From T3SED10-260 sp035363255 (GTDB lineage Bacteria > Caldisericota > Caldisericia > UBA6126), in assembly GCA_035363255.1 (NCBI GenBank), contig DAOSES010000017.1, positions 1 to 54,572 of the forward strand: DNA of 54,572 nt. The letters are read 5' to 3'. The translations under genes and the position numbers were made by a program. Under the pieces are notes generated by a model. It did not search any database, was not told the DNA's origin, and was given only the letters and a program-made list of their open reading frames with translations. Below are positions 8,649 to 15,999 of the stretch, piece by piece. Position 1 is the stretch's first letter, and each line of letters opens with the position of its first letter.

Positions 8649-9125
8649 TTAAATATCTGCCATAAAAAATAGCAGACGAGATGCGTATAATTGGAAGGCA
8701 TTGGTAAGAGTGGGCAACACAGCAATCACGCCTAAAAGAAAAACAGCAATAATAAGCACATATTCTATGGTTGCCTGAGCTCTTTCGTCCCAAAAGAAGC
8801 TATGACCAGGATTTATATCATATTCTTGAGCAGAATCTGCCTTCATTTCAAGCGTGTAATATGCCTTTAGACAAGCACTCAATTGCCCTGGTTGGAGCTG
8901 ATGTACTACCTTGAGAACTTGCTTACATCGGTTTAGATAGACTACATCGATGGGGAAACGCATAAAAAACATATGTATGCTGTTGGTTTTGGGTAGTATG
9001 AGGAGCTCTTCTCTGGAGATAGAAGCCTTGCCTAATAAACCCTTCATTCTTTCCCAGGGGTATTGAGCTAAAAGGGCAGTTTTCCACAATATTTTATCAT
9101 TTAATTCAACACAAACTTTTTTCAT
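8649..9125 (-). CDS. DUF192 domain fused to a Flp-prepilin-like segment
   Basis: 158 aa from ATG 9125, overlapping the upstream pseudopilin stop by four bases. Residues 1-111 are a DUF192 domain: WKTALLA, WERMKGLLGK, NSIHMFFMRFPIDVVYLN and a Pro-Gly segment all match the family, whose function is unknown. Residues 114-150 are a class III prepilin-like segment: ERAQATIEYVLIIAVFLLG, with Gln at +1, Glu at +5 and Tyr at +6 relative to a possible cleavage after Ala116, then a hydrophobic helix. The true Flp pilin of this locus (10593-10757) has the same arrangement. DUF192 genes occur near Tad loci in other bacteria, but as far as I recall not with a pilin tail. If cut by TadV, the cytoplasmic DUF192 'leader' would be released; this is inference. 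Confidence 0.8.
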   Translation of the reverse strand: MKKVCVELNDKILWKTALLAQYPWERMKGLLGKASISREELLILPKTNSIHMFFMRFPIDVVYLNRCKQVLKVVHQLQPGQLSACLKAYYTLEMKADSAQEYDINPGHSFFWDERAQATIEYVLIIAVFLLGVIAVLPTLTNAFQLYASRLLFFMADI

Positions 9126-9586
9126 GGAAGACCTTCGGAGGTAATTTTGGGATAAATAATACTGCTGGAAACATTGAGCCAACCTGTAAATGGAAGGGTA
9201 AAACCAGCATAATTGACTTGTACGGTGATGAATTGCATTTGGGGATTGTAAAATTGCTCTTGAACAGTATAAAAAAACATGTTGTCGTTGAGTAAGTCCA
9301 TAGGAAAAGCACTCCTGCTTTGATATTGGAACAAGAGGAGATCTATTTTTTGATCGCTAGCCGAAGCATCTTCAAATTCGCTTAATGATTCTACTCGGGC
9401 GATATCATGAGCCAGACGAGTAAGCTGTATCTGATAGTAGGTGCCCAGGCAGAGGTTTAAAAAGATAAAGGCAGCAAGGAGCATTAAACCAAAAACAAAA
9501 GCAAACTCAACCAGGGATTGCCCTTGCTCTTTTTTATGGATAGATTTAGTTTCCATTGCCTGGGAGATAGGGCTCACGAATTCCAA
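9122..9586 (-). CDS. TadE-like pseudopilin
   Basis: Up to 154 aa. HKKEQGQSLVEFAFVFGLML is a class III prepilin cleavage site (after Gly, Glu at +5) followed by one membrane helix, then a soluble domain of about 110 residues rich in beta structure. TadE/F-type minor pilins prime or cap Flp pili outside the membrane. Two starts are possible: TTG 9586, eight bases after AGGAG, or ATG 9556 without a clear site. I chose the TTG on ribosome-binding evidence, although it deepens the overlap with the upstream gene to 41 bases. Its product sits between another TadE-like protein and the DUF192-pilin fusion. Confidence 0.75.
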   Translation of the reverse strand: MEFVSPISQAMETKSIHKKEQGQSLVEFAFVFGLMLLAAFIFLNLCLGTYYQIQLTRLAHDIARVESLSEFEDASASDQKIDLLLFQYQSRSAFPMDLLNDNMFFYTVQEQFYNPQMQFITVQVNYAGFTLPFTGWLNVSSSIIYPKITSEGLP

Positions 9587-10001
9587 CAGCAGAACTCCTG
9601 AGCATAGTAAAATTGTCTCGATTATTGATATCAGTAAGAAGGGATAGACGCAGCCACTGGGTGGGAAGAAGTGGATTAGAGAACTGAGTTTCAGTTATTA
9701 CGAGAAAATTTTCTGCATCAAAAGAAAGAGAATTTTGGGTGAAACTCACTTCCTGAAAAAGATTTAAGGAAGGAGCCAGCTCCAATATTGACATATTACT
9801 TTGATTTTGAAACACTGGCACTTGCTTCACCAATGCTTGGTTGGCACGAAAGGAGATATGAGACTGGATCATGGCATCGCCCATCCAAAAGAGATAAAGA
9901 AGCGTCATGAAGCAAAGAAAAAATAGCAAAGGAAAAACCATGGCAAACTCGAGCAGAGCTGTTCCTTTTTCACTTTTAGTAAAAGGTAAGTTTTTTCTCA
10001 T
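9546..10001 (-). CDS. tadE: TadE-like pseudopilin
   Basis: 151 aa from ATG 10001. The N-terminus FTKSEKGTALLEFAMVFPLL is a typical TadE prepilin signal: a basic leader ending in Gly, Glu at +5, then a single hydrophobic helix. An extracytoplasmic domain with few cysteines follows. TadV (next gene upstream, 10 bases away) is the likely processing peptidase. It overlaps the second TadE-like gene. The call rests on the signal and the locus; the mature domain is too divergent to subclassify as TadE or TadF. Confidence 0.78.
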   Translation of the reverse strand: MRKNLPFTKSEKGTALLEFAMVFPLLFFLCFMTLLYLFWMGDAMIQSHISFRANQALVKQVPVFQNQSNMSILELAPSLNLFQEVSFTQNSLSFDAENFLVITETQFSNPLLPTQWLRLSLLTDINNRDNFTMLRSSAVGIREPYLPGNGN

Positions 10002-10011
10002 GAATATTATT

Positions 10012-10515
10012 TTACCATAGGATGGTTAAATTTCCTGTCCAATACAAAGCAAGCGTTAAAAGAGCTCCCAGTGATATGGCAATACCGTAGGGCATGTAAT
10101 GCTTGCGAAAAGCTAAAAAGACTCCTGGGTTCCTTGTTTTGATAGCAAGATACAAATAAGGGAAAAAAAGTATCACTACCACTCCCAAGCCAAACAAACC
10201 CGTAAATACAATAACATACAAGATATCAGATTTTCCAAACAAAATACCAAGAGCACCCATCAGCTTTACGTCTCCTGCTCCCATTCCACCAAAAATGTAA
10301 AACAAAAAGAAAAAAGCAAAACCAATTAAAAAACCAAGTAAAGCTGAAAGCAAACCTGGAAATCCAAAAAAAACTAATTGAAGCACAAAACCTAAAATCA
10401 TAGCGGGAAGGGTAACAATATTTAAAATTTTTCGATATCGAAGATCTGTATATGCTGATATCAGTGAAATAATCAGTATGATGGAATGTAATGCCACAAG
10501 ACCGGGTTCATTCAT
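10012..10515 (-). CDS. tadV: Type IV prepilin peptidase, CpaA/TadV type
   Basis: 167 aa with about six membrane helices, the short form lacking the N-methyltransferase domain. Both aspartates of the aspartyl protease are visible: D24 in AYTDLRYRK and D82 in GMGAGDVKLMG. It should cleave the Flp pilin and TadE-type pseudopilins at the cytoplasmic face before assembly. ATG 10515 follows GGAAG. A strong hairpin at 10531-10560 stands between this gene and flp, so its expression may depend on read-through from the flp transcript. Confidence 0.9.
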   Translation of the reverse strand: MNEPGLVALHSIILIISLISAYTDLRYRKILNIVTLPAMILGFVLQLVFFGFPGLLSALLGFLIGFAFFFLFYIFGGMGAGDVKLMGALGILFGKSDILYVIVFTGLFGLGVVVILFFPYLYLAIKTRNPGVFLAFRKHYMPYGIAISLGALLTLALYWTGNLTILW

Positions 10516-10530
10516 TTTTCTTCCTTAGTG

Positions 10531-10560
10531 TAAAAAAAGCCGGGGAAAATCCCCGGCTTT
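10531..10560 (-). terminator. Rho-independent terminator downstream of flp
   Basis: A perfect 10-bp stem, AAAGCCGGGG (10536-10545) with CCCCGGCTTT (10551-10560), has a 5-base loop and, on the minus strand, is followed by seven T. It sits 33 bases after the flp stop and just before the tadV ribosome binding site. It should make a short abundant flp message and let only some transcripts continue into tadV and the pseudopilins. Confidence 0.88.
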
Positions 10561-10592
10561 CAAAAATAATAAAAAATCCTAGGAAAATTGAA

Positions 10593-10757
10593 TCAATCTT
10601 CGGGTACAACGAGTCTGTCTTCAACATTGGTGAAGATTCCAGTTACAGCATTGCGGAGGTTGGGGATAGCGGCGATGATGACTAAAATGAGTACAGCAAC
10701 AATTAAAGCGTACTCCAGAATAGTCTGACCACTTTCATCTTTTAGAAAATTAAGCAT
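10593..10757 (-). CDS. flp: Flp-type major pilin (prepilin)
   Basis: 54 aa, translated by hand from ATG 10757 behind AAAGGAG. It opens MLNFLKDESG and continues QTILEYALIVAVLILV: a short basic leader, cleavage after Gly10, Glu at +5 and Tyr at +6, then a membrane helix and a short tail ending EDRLVVPED. This is the standard Flp major pilin of Tad systems, exported and polymerised by the CpaF/TadB/TadC motor after TadV cleavage. It has its own promoter (10792-10819) and terminator (10531-10560), as expected for the most abundant subunit. Confidence 0.9.
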   Translation of the reverse strand: MLNFLKDESGQTILEYALIVAVLILVIIAAIPNLRNAVTGIFTNVEDRLVVPED

Positions 10758-10791
10758 TAAAAATTCTCCTTTCGTTTAAAAACTTGTTTTT

Positions 10792-10819
10792 CTTATATCA
10801 TATATTCTAAGAGTGTCAA
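10792..10819 (-). promoter_or_regulatory. Sigma-70-type promoter of flp
   Basis: On the minus strand TTGACA (10814-10819) and TATAAG (10792-10797) are separated by 16 bases, inside the 95-base gap between tadC and flp. Transcription would begin about 30 bases before the flp ATG, leaving room for the AAAGGAG site. This would uncouple pilin supply from the assembly-motor genes upstream. Confidence 0.65.
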
Positions 10820-10852
10820 GAATATTAAGCATGTTTTTTTAGTTATAATTAC

Positions 10853-12649
10853 TTAGTCGGTCATTTTTCGTGTGATGTTTCTCTTGAGAATTGGGCTTTG
10901 ATTGGTCTCCTGTCGTAGAAAAAGCTGAAACTCATTAAGCCCCACCTCAAGAGGAATGCTAAGAGAGAATTTGGGTTTTTCCTGGAGAGAATGCTCTATT
11001 ACTTTTAGATATTTATTCCCTTTTTTTCGAGTGACGTGAAGTATTGAGCCTATGGTACCTTCACCTTCCAGAGTAGCTAAATCATGAAGTGTAGCTTCTC
11101 CTTCTTTAAACTGAGCATTCAAAACAATCCCTGTATATCTTACTGTAAAACTCTTTTCCAGCAAGCCTCCAAAAGAGTCTTTGATGCTGACTTGTAGGTC
11201 GTTTCTACCGTTTCGTAAGCTAACAAAGGAACTCACAAAAAATTCAGGATTTTTTTCATCCTGCTTTGTTTCAACGGGTTTTTGATTGAGTTGTAAACTC
11301 AAGCTCAAATCGCTTGTGATTTTCCCTTTAAACAATACTCGTGAAGACTGTGTGTCCATCCTGCCTTCCTTAAAACCATCCAATTTGAAATGAATGGGTT
11401 TAACAGTCATATTCTTTTTTTCGATTTTTCCATTTTCAGATCTGAGCTCTATATAGAGTCGGGTTCTTTGTTCAGTAGGTAAATCGACTCGAAAGAAAGC
11501 AACACGGTTTATACTTCGATTTTTTTCAAAATACTCTTGAAGAAAAGCTCTTTGCTCTGGACTGTTAATAGCTTTGGGTGAATTGGGAATAAGTTGAATA
11601 ATTCCTTCAACTTCTATTTTTTGGACGTAGTATAAAGGAAAAGCTTTGCCATTAACTTTGACCTGAATATCGGGAGTGACGGGCATGATCAAAAAATTCT
11701 GTTCAATAAGAGTATAGGCTGGCTCTTGGGTTGATTTAGGCAACAAAACTGAGGATAAGGTGATGATAAGCATCGCTGGCAAAATAAAAAACATCATAGG
11801 GAAAAGCATTTTTACTGGTGCTTGCGCTATCATCTTTTCAACAAATTGCTTGCGTTTGTCGCGTAAATCTTCTGCTTGTGAGGCTATAACAGGTCGTAAA
11901 CTGGTGCCCAGGCGTTCGCTTTGAATGACCGAAGAAAGAAAACTACGCATTTCAGCGGATTCGTTGCGATCCAACAATAACTCAAAAGCATCCACCCTAT
12001 GCACACCAACATCAATTTGATTGATAAAAATGGAAAACTCATCTGCAAGCATAGATTCATTTCGCTTGACATATTCCTCTACCGCAAGTTGAAAGTTCAT
12101 ACCTGCAGCAAGGCTGAGGGATAAAAAATCCATGGCATCGGGCAGTTCGCGGCTGATGCGATTTTTGCGTTTTTGAAGTAGTGTGTTTAAAAAATAGTCA
12201 GGATAATAATAACCAGCAATGGTGAGGGGAACAGCATATATCATGTAAGACCATTTTTCGTTGCCTGAGCTGATCATGACGACAGTTAAAAAGAAGATAA
12301 AAGCAGTGCTTACTTTTAACCAATACCATCCATGAGCGTCCAAGAGGAAGGGATAACCAGCCAACTGAAGATTTTTCTCTATCTTTGTGCTTTGAGCCAA
12401 GGGAAGTGAACGTTTCATGTAAACCAACATGGAAGGTAGGAACTTAGCTAAAACTTTTGAAAAAATAACCATCAAACCAAGGATAAGGTTTGGTGAACGA
12501 GTGGATTTTGCTTTTTCATGTGAATCTTCAAAGAGAAGTGAGAGTTTTTTTTGGATTTGGTCACGACTACGATTATAGAAAAACAGAATCAGCAATACCA
12601 GCAACAGGAAAATCAAGCCATAGAGAATGATTACATCAAACAATTGCAT
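10853..12649 (-). CDS. tadC: TadC-like pilus assembly membrane protein with large Ig-like outer extension
   Basis: 598 aa, about twice the usual TadC length. Residues 1-302 are TadC: a helix at 5-25, a helix pair at about 108-150, the T2SF cytoplasmic domain with RELPDAMDFLSLSLAAGM (168-185), and a last helix at about 280-302. Predicted topology puts the remaining residues 310-598 outside. That extension is all beta-like and contains repeats such as VSLRNGRNDLQVSIKDSFGG and LEVGLNEFQLFLR. These resemble the Ig-like (glucodextranase-B type) repeats of the secreted protein at 23196-25778. TadC and TadB form the inner-membrane platform of the pilus motor. The extension may contact the pilus, the cell wall or surface proteins; that is inference. 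One base separates it from tadB. Confidence 0.87.
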   Translation of the reverse strand: MQLFDVIILYGLIFLLLVLLILFFYNRSRDQIQKKLSLLFEDSHEKAKSTRSPNLILGLMVIFSKVLAKFLPSMLVYMKRSLPLAQSTKIEKNLQLAGYPFLLDAHGWYWLKVSTAFIFFLTVVMISSGNEKWSYMIYAVPLTIAGYYYPDYFLNTLLQKRKNRISRELPDAMDFLSLSLAAGMNFQLAVEEYVKRNESMLADEFSIFINQIDVGVHRVDAFELLLDRNESAEMRSFLSSVIQSERLGTSLRPVIASQAEDLRDKRKQFVEKMIAQAPVKMLFPMMFFILPAMLIITLSSVLLPKSTQEPAYTLIEQNFLIMPVTPDIQVKVNGKAFPLYYVQKIEVEGIIQLIPNSPKAINSPEQRAFLQEYFEKNRSINRVAFFRVDLPTEQRTRLYIELRSENGKIEKKNMTVKPIHFKLDGFKEGRMDTQSSRVLFKGKITSDLSLSLQLNQKPVETKQDEKNPEFFVSSFVSLRNGRNDLQVSIKDSFGGLLEKSFTVRYTGIVLNAQFKEGEATLHDLATLEGEGTIGSILHVTRKKGNKYLKVIEHSLQEKPKFSLSIPLEVGLNEFQLFLRQETNQSPILKRNITRKMTD

Positions 12650-12650
12650 C

Positions 12651-13472
12651 TTAGATATCCACCTTCATGAAGGTGGAGATAATAGTCATTCCCACCATTT
12701 GTAGTGTTATAGCAAACATCAATAACAAGAAGCCCCTGAAAGTTTCTGTCAGGGCTTTATACCCCGAAAAATGGAGCAATACCAGTAAAAAATAGGGTAT
12801 AACTGCAATGATAAGTGCAGAGAGACGAACCTGGGAGGTGCCAACGGCTATCTGGTTTTTAAGCTTGACTCTCTCACGCAGGATAGCTCCAAGCTCCATC
12901 AAAAAGGGAATAACATTTCCTCCCACCTGATTTTGCAAGACCATACTGGAAACAAAAAGCATCACTTCTGCGTTGGGATAGCGCTCGGATAATTCCTTGA
13001 GGGTCTCGGCCATGGTAAAACCTACTCTATATTTCATGTGAATTCGTGAGAACTCAGATTTGGTAGGCTCTGGCATGGATTCAGAGACAAATTCGAAGGA
13101 TTGATCCAACGAAAAACCTGCTTTAAGAGAATTAGCTACGGCATTTAAAGTATCGGGCAATTGGCGGGTAAAAAGCTCTTCTTTCGCTTTTCGTTTGCTC
13201 CCCAAAAAGGACATAAAAAGAAAAAAAGCTGCGAAGACCATCAATGAAGCCATGACCAAATTTGCGAAAAAGACCCAACCCAGCACCCAGATGCTGAAAA
13301 GAGCTAAGATAAACATCATCAAAAAAGCAAGCGGGGAGCTTGAAAGACCTAATAAGGCGGGTACTGAGCTAAAAAAAGTGGCATTAGCTTGAATTTCTTC
13401 GCTGGTAACCGCTTGAGGAAGGTCATGATAGTACTTTTTAAAAATGCGGTCCAGGTTTTTTTTGCGACTCAT
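12651..13472 (-). CDS. tadB: TadB-like pilus assembly platform protein
   Basis: 273 aa. Paired membrane helices lie at about residues 43-90, the T2SF cytoplasmic domain has TRQLPDTLNAVANSLKAGFS with a conserved Gly-Gly segment (LQNQVGGNVI), and there are two further helices at the end. It is the partner of TadC in the membrane platform driven by the CpaF ATPase. Two bases separate it from cpaF and one from tadC, so the three motor genes are one translational unit. Many TadB proteins have a longer N-terminal region; this copy is at the short end. Confidence 0.9.
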   Translation of the reverse strand: MSRKKNLDRIFKKYYHDLPQAVTSEEIQANATFFSSVPALLGLSSSPLAFLMMFILALFSIWVLGWVFFANLVMASLMVFAAFFLFMSFLGSKRKAKEELFTRQLPDTLNAVANSLKAGFSLDQSFEFVSESMPEPTKSEFSRIHMKYRVGFTMAETLKELSERYPNAEVMLFVSSMVLQNQVGGNVIPFLMELGAILRERVKLKNQIAVGTSQVRLSALIIAVIPYFLLVLLHFSGYKALTETFRGFLLLMFAITLQMVGMTIISTFMKVDI

Positions 13473-13474
13473 TT

Positions 13475-14803
13475 CTACCTTTCTTTTTCTTGGAGAAGCT
13501 GGTTTTTTTCGAGAAATGCTTTGGCAAGAGGGTTATTGCGCATGCTTCGACGTATTTTTTGATCCAGTCGCTTGCCAATTCCATTGAATTGGTAGTGACC
13601 AATAATCTTGCCTTCATCATCATTTTGGTCCGACCAGACAAATTGAAAAATATCATGGATAACAATTTCATCTTCTTGAAAACTATCCAGCGAACTTACT
13701 GCAATGATTTTACGAGAACCGTCAGGAAGGCGAGAAGTTTGAACAATAATTTCGACTGCTCCAAAAATCATTTCGCGAATAACATGCACTGGCATATCAA
13801 TACCTGCCATATAGACCATAGCTATAAGACGTGAGACTGCATCCTTTGGAGAGTTGGAGTGGATAGTGGATAAGGACCCGTCATGACCAGTATTCATGGC
13901 TTGAAGCATATCAAAAGCTTCGGGCCCTCTAACCTCACCCACTACTATCCTGTCGGGACGCATTCGCAACGAGTTGATCACCAGGTCGCGTATAGTGATT
14001 CTTCCCTGTCCCTCGATATTGGCTGGACGGCCTTCAAGAGAGACTACATGGGGCTGGAGCAGTTGGAGTTCGATGGAGTCTTCGATGGTAATGATGCGTT
14101 CATCCGCAGGGATGGAAGAAGAACAAACGTTGAGGAGGGTAGTCTTTCCTGAGCCTGTTCCGCCAGAGATAAGGATGTTCATTCTGGCATGTACACAAAT
14201 GTCGAGGAATTCTGCAATCATTGAGTTCATGCTGCCAAGCTTGATAAGACTTTGATATTCCAGAATACTGGTTTTGAACTTTCGTATAGTTAGAGTAGGG
14301 CTCTTGACAGCAATGGGAGGTATAACCGCATTGATACGACTTCCATCAGGAAGCCGGGCGTCCACCAATGGGCTCGATTCGTCTATTCTTCGACCCAGGG
14401 GACTCACTATACGATCTATGATTTGTAAGATCTGAGCTTCATTGTCAAAGCGATAATCGGCCAAGATCAGTTTCCCGCTCCGCTCGATATATACTTGATC
14501 GGGACTGACAATCATGATTTCTGCAACATCTTCATCCTCAAGCAAAGGTTGAATGATGCCAAAACCAAAGATTTCATTTAGCAATCGTTGGATTAATTGC
14601 TCTTGATATTCCATAGGAATAATACGTTTTGATTCTTGTACGGCCCTTAGAGCAAGCGTTCGGATTTCATTTTTTATCTGACTTCCTGCTTTGGATTTTT
14701 CTCGAAGGATTTCAGCAGGACTTAGATAACGGAATATAAATTCACGTATTTTGCGATAGTATTCCTCGCTATCAAGCAGGGGGAGATTTTTGGACTCATC
14801 CAT
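13475..14803 (-). CDS. cpaF: CpaF/TadA secretion ATPase of the Tad pilus
   Basis: 442 aa. The N-terminal helical domain is followed by a RecA-like core: Walker A GGTGSGKT at residues 214-221, the acidic Asp box (TIEDSIELQL), and the region VVGEVRGPEAFDML with the conserved Glu, then HDGSLSTIHSN (His box). This hexameric cytoplasmic ATPase powers assembly, and in some Tad systems retraction, of Flp pili. Its start overlaps the stop of the CpaE-like gene by one base and it is followed immediately by tadB. No substitution of a catalytic residue is seen. Confidence 0.94.
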   Translation of the reverse strand: MDESKNLPLLDSEEYYRKIREFIFRYLSPAEILREKSKAGSQIKNEIRTLALRAVQESKRIIPMEYQEQLIQRLLNEIFGFGIIQPLLEDEDVAEIMIVSPDQVYIERSGKLILADYRFDNEAQILQIIDRIVSPLGRRIDESSPLVDARLPDGSRINAVIPPIAVKSPTLTIRKFKTSILEYQSLIKLGSMNSMIAEFLDICVHARMNILISGGTGSGKTTLLNVCSSSIPADERIITIEDSIELQLLQPHVVSLEGRPANIEGQGRITIRDLVINSLRMRPDRIVVGEVRGPEAFDMLQAMNTGHDGSLSTIHSNSPKDAVSRLIAMVYMAGIDMPVHVIREMIFGAVEIIVQTSRLPDGSRKIIAVSSLDSFQEDEIVIHDIFQFVWSDQNDDEGKIIGHYQFNGIGKRLDQKIRRSMRNNPLAKAFLEKNQLLQEKER

Positions 14804-15993
14804 TAGATATCCTGCCTGGCACCTTCAAACCATTCCAAGACTTTCTGTGATAGGCCAAGAATGTCTTTCCTAATGGGAGATTTTCGTGTGACTGCTGGGG
14901 TAAGAAAGTTTAAGGAGTAGGAGGCCGTCCTGATATCTTCAGAAATCGTCGCAAAAATCTTGTAAGGTAAAACCTTGGATAATAAGGCTCCTACTTCCCT
15001 ATCCGATTTTTTACTTCGACGATTGTAGATGATTTCGGGAGGATTCATGATCTTGAGCCATTGGAAATCTTTTAGAAAATTGATCAGCCGATAAATAGAA
15101 GGTATTTCTGGAGTGAAAACCAACAAAATCTTGTCGCTTTTTTCCAAAACAGGAGTGGATATTTCGTCCAAACCAGGATTGAGATCCACAATGATAAAAT
15201 CGTAGGTGAGTCTCAGGGCTTTTAAAACTTTGGGGATAGTTTCAGAAAAATTGCTTTTAATTTCTTTGTTTGAAGAGGATAGGATGACATCCACATTGGG
15301 ATAAACGGTGCTTTTGACTACCACAGACGAGATGCGATCGGGAGTGATTTCTTCGGCGATACTGACCAAATCCATGACAGATTGGGTGCTGGAGGGTGGG
15401 ATGCCCATAATGGCGCGTTGGTCTCCATAGGGAAGCGCAAAATCAAGCAGAAGTACTTTAAAATTATTTTTTAGGTTGGCAAGTACCAGACTCAAATTGG
15501 ATGAAAGAAAGGACTTTCCAACTCCCCCTTTGGCACTGGAAAAAGAAATGACAATACCTGGGGTTTTGTTGGTGTAAACGGAAGCTTGTTGTTTACGTTT
15601 TTTGAAAGAAACAAAAAAAGCACTTCGAATGATGGAGGGAAATTCTGAAAAAGTAAAAGGTCTAGCCAGGACATTTCTGACAGAAGAATCATAAAACTTG
15701 GTCAGATCAACATAGTCCGACTCATCGATAAGTAAGACAATGGTCATGGATGGATTGCGCGTTTGGGCTTCGTCAATGAACTGCTCCATGGCAATATTCT
15801 TGAGGTGATAATCTAAAACAAGAATATCAGGGGAAAGAACTCGTATTTTTTCAGAAAGCAAAAAACCATCATTGATAGTTTCTTCAATATAGAAATCGGG
15901 CTCCTTGGAGAGTGAACGATTAATTTCTTCGGCTTCGTTTTTTTTGCCGGTGGCAAGAAGAATGGATAACTTTGCGCTTTGGTCTTTATCCAC
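14803..15993 (-). CDS. cpaE: CpaE/TadZ-like pilus localisation ATPase with degenerate receiver domain
   Basis: 396 aa. Residues of about 8-125 form a receiver-like fold that keeps an Asp (D61 in LVLDYHL) but lacks the acidic pair after strand 1 and has Arg-Pro (LARPF) where a receiver has Lys-Pro, so phosphorylation is doubtful. Residues 145-396 are a ParA/MinD-type ATPase with the deviant Walker A KGGVGKS at 155-161 and DLNPGLDE as the switch segment. CpaE/TadZ proteins place the Tad machine at a cell site. It sits six bases after the kinase gene, making it a natural candidate target of that kinase (inference). Confidence 0.9.
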   Translation of the reverse strand: MDKDQSAKLSILLATGKKNEAEEINRSLSKEPDFYIEETINDGFLLSEKIRVLSPDILVLDYHLKNIAMEQFIDEAQTRNPSMTIVLLIDESDYVDLTKFYDSSVRNVLARPFTFSEFPSIIRSAFFVSFKKRKQQASVYTNKTPGIVISFSSAKGGVGKSFLSSNLSLVLANLKNNFKVLLLDFALPYGDQRAIMGIPPSSTQSVMDLVSIAEEITPDRISSVVVKSTVYPNVDVILSSSNKEIKSNFSETIPKVLKALRLTYDFIIVDLNPGLDEISTPVLEKSDKILLVFTPEIPSIYRLINFLKDFQWLKIMNPPEIIYNRRSKKSDREVGALLSKVLPYKIFATISEDIRTASYSLNFLTPAVTRKSPIRKDILGLSQKVLEWFEGARQDI

Positions 15994-15999
15994 TTTTGC

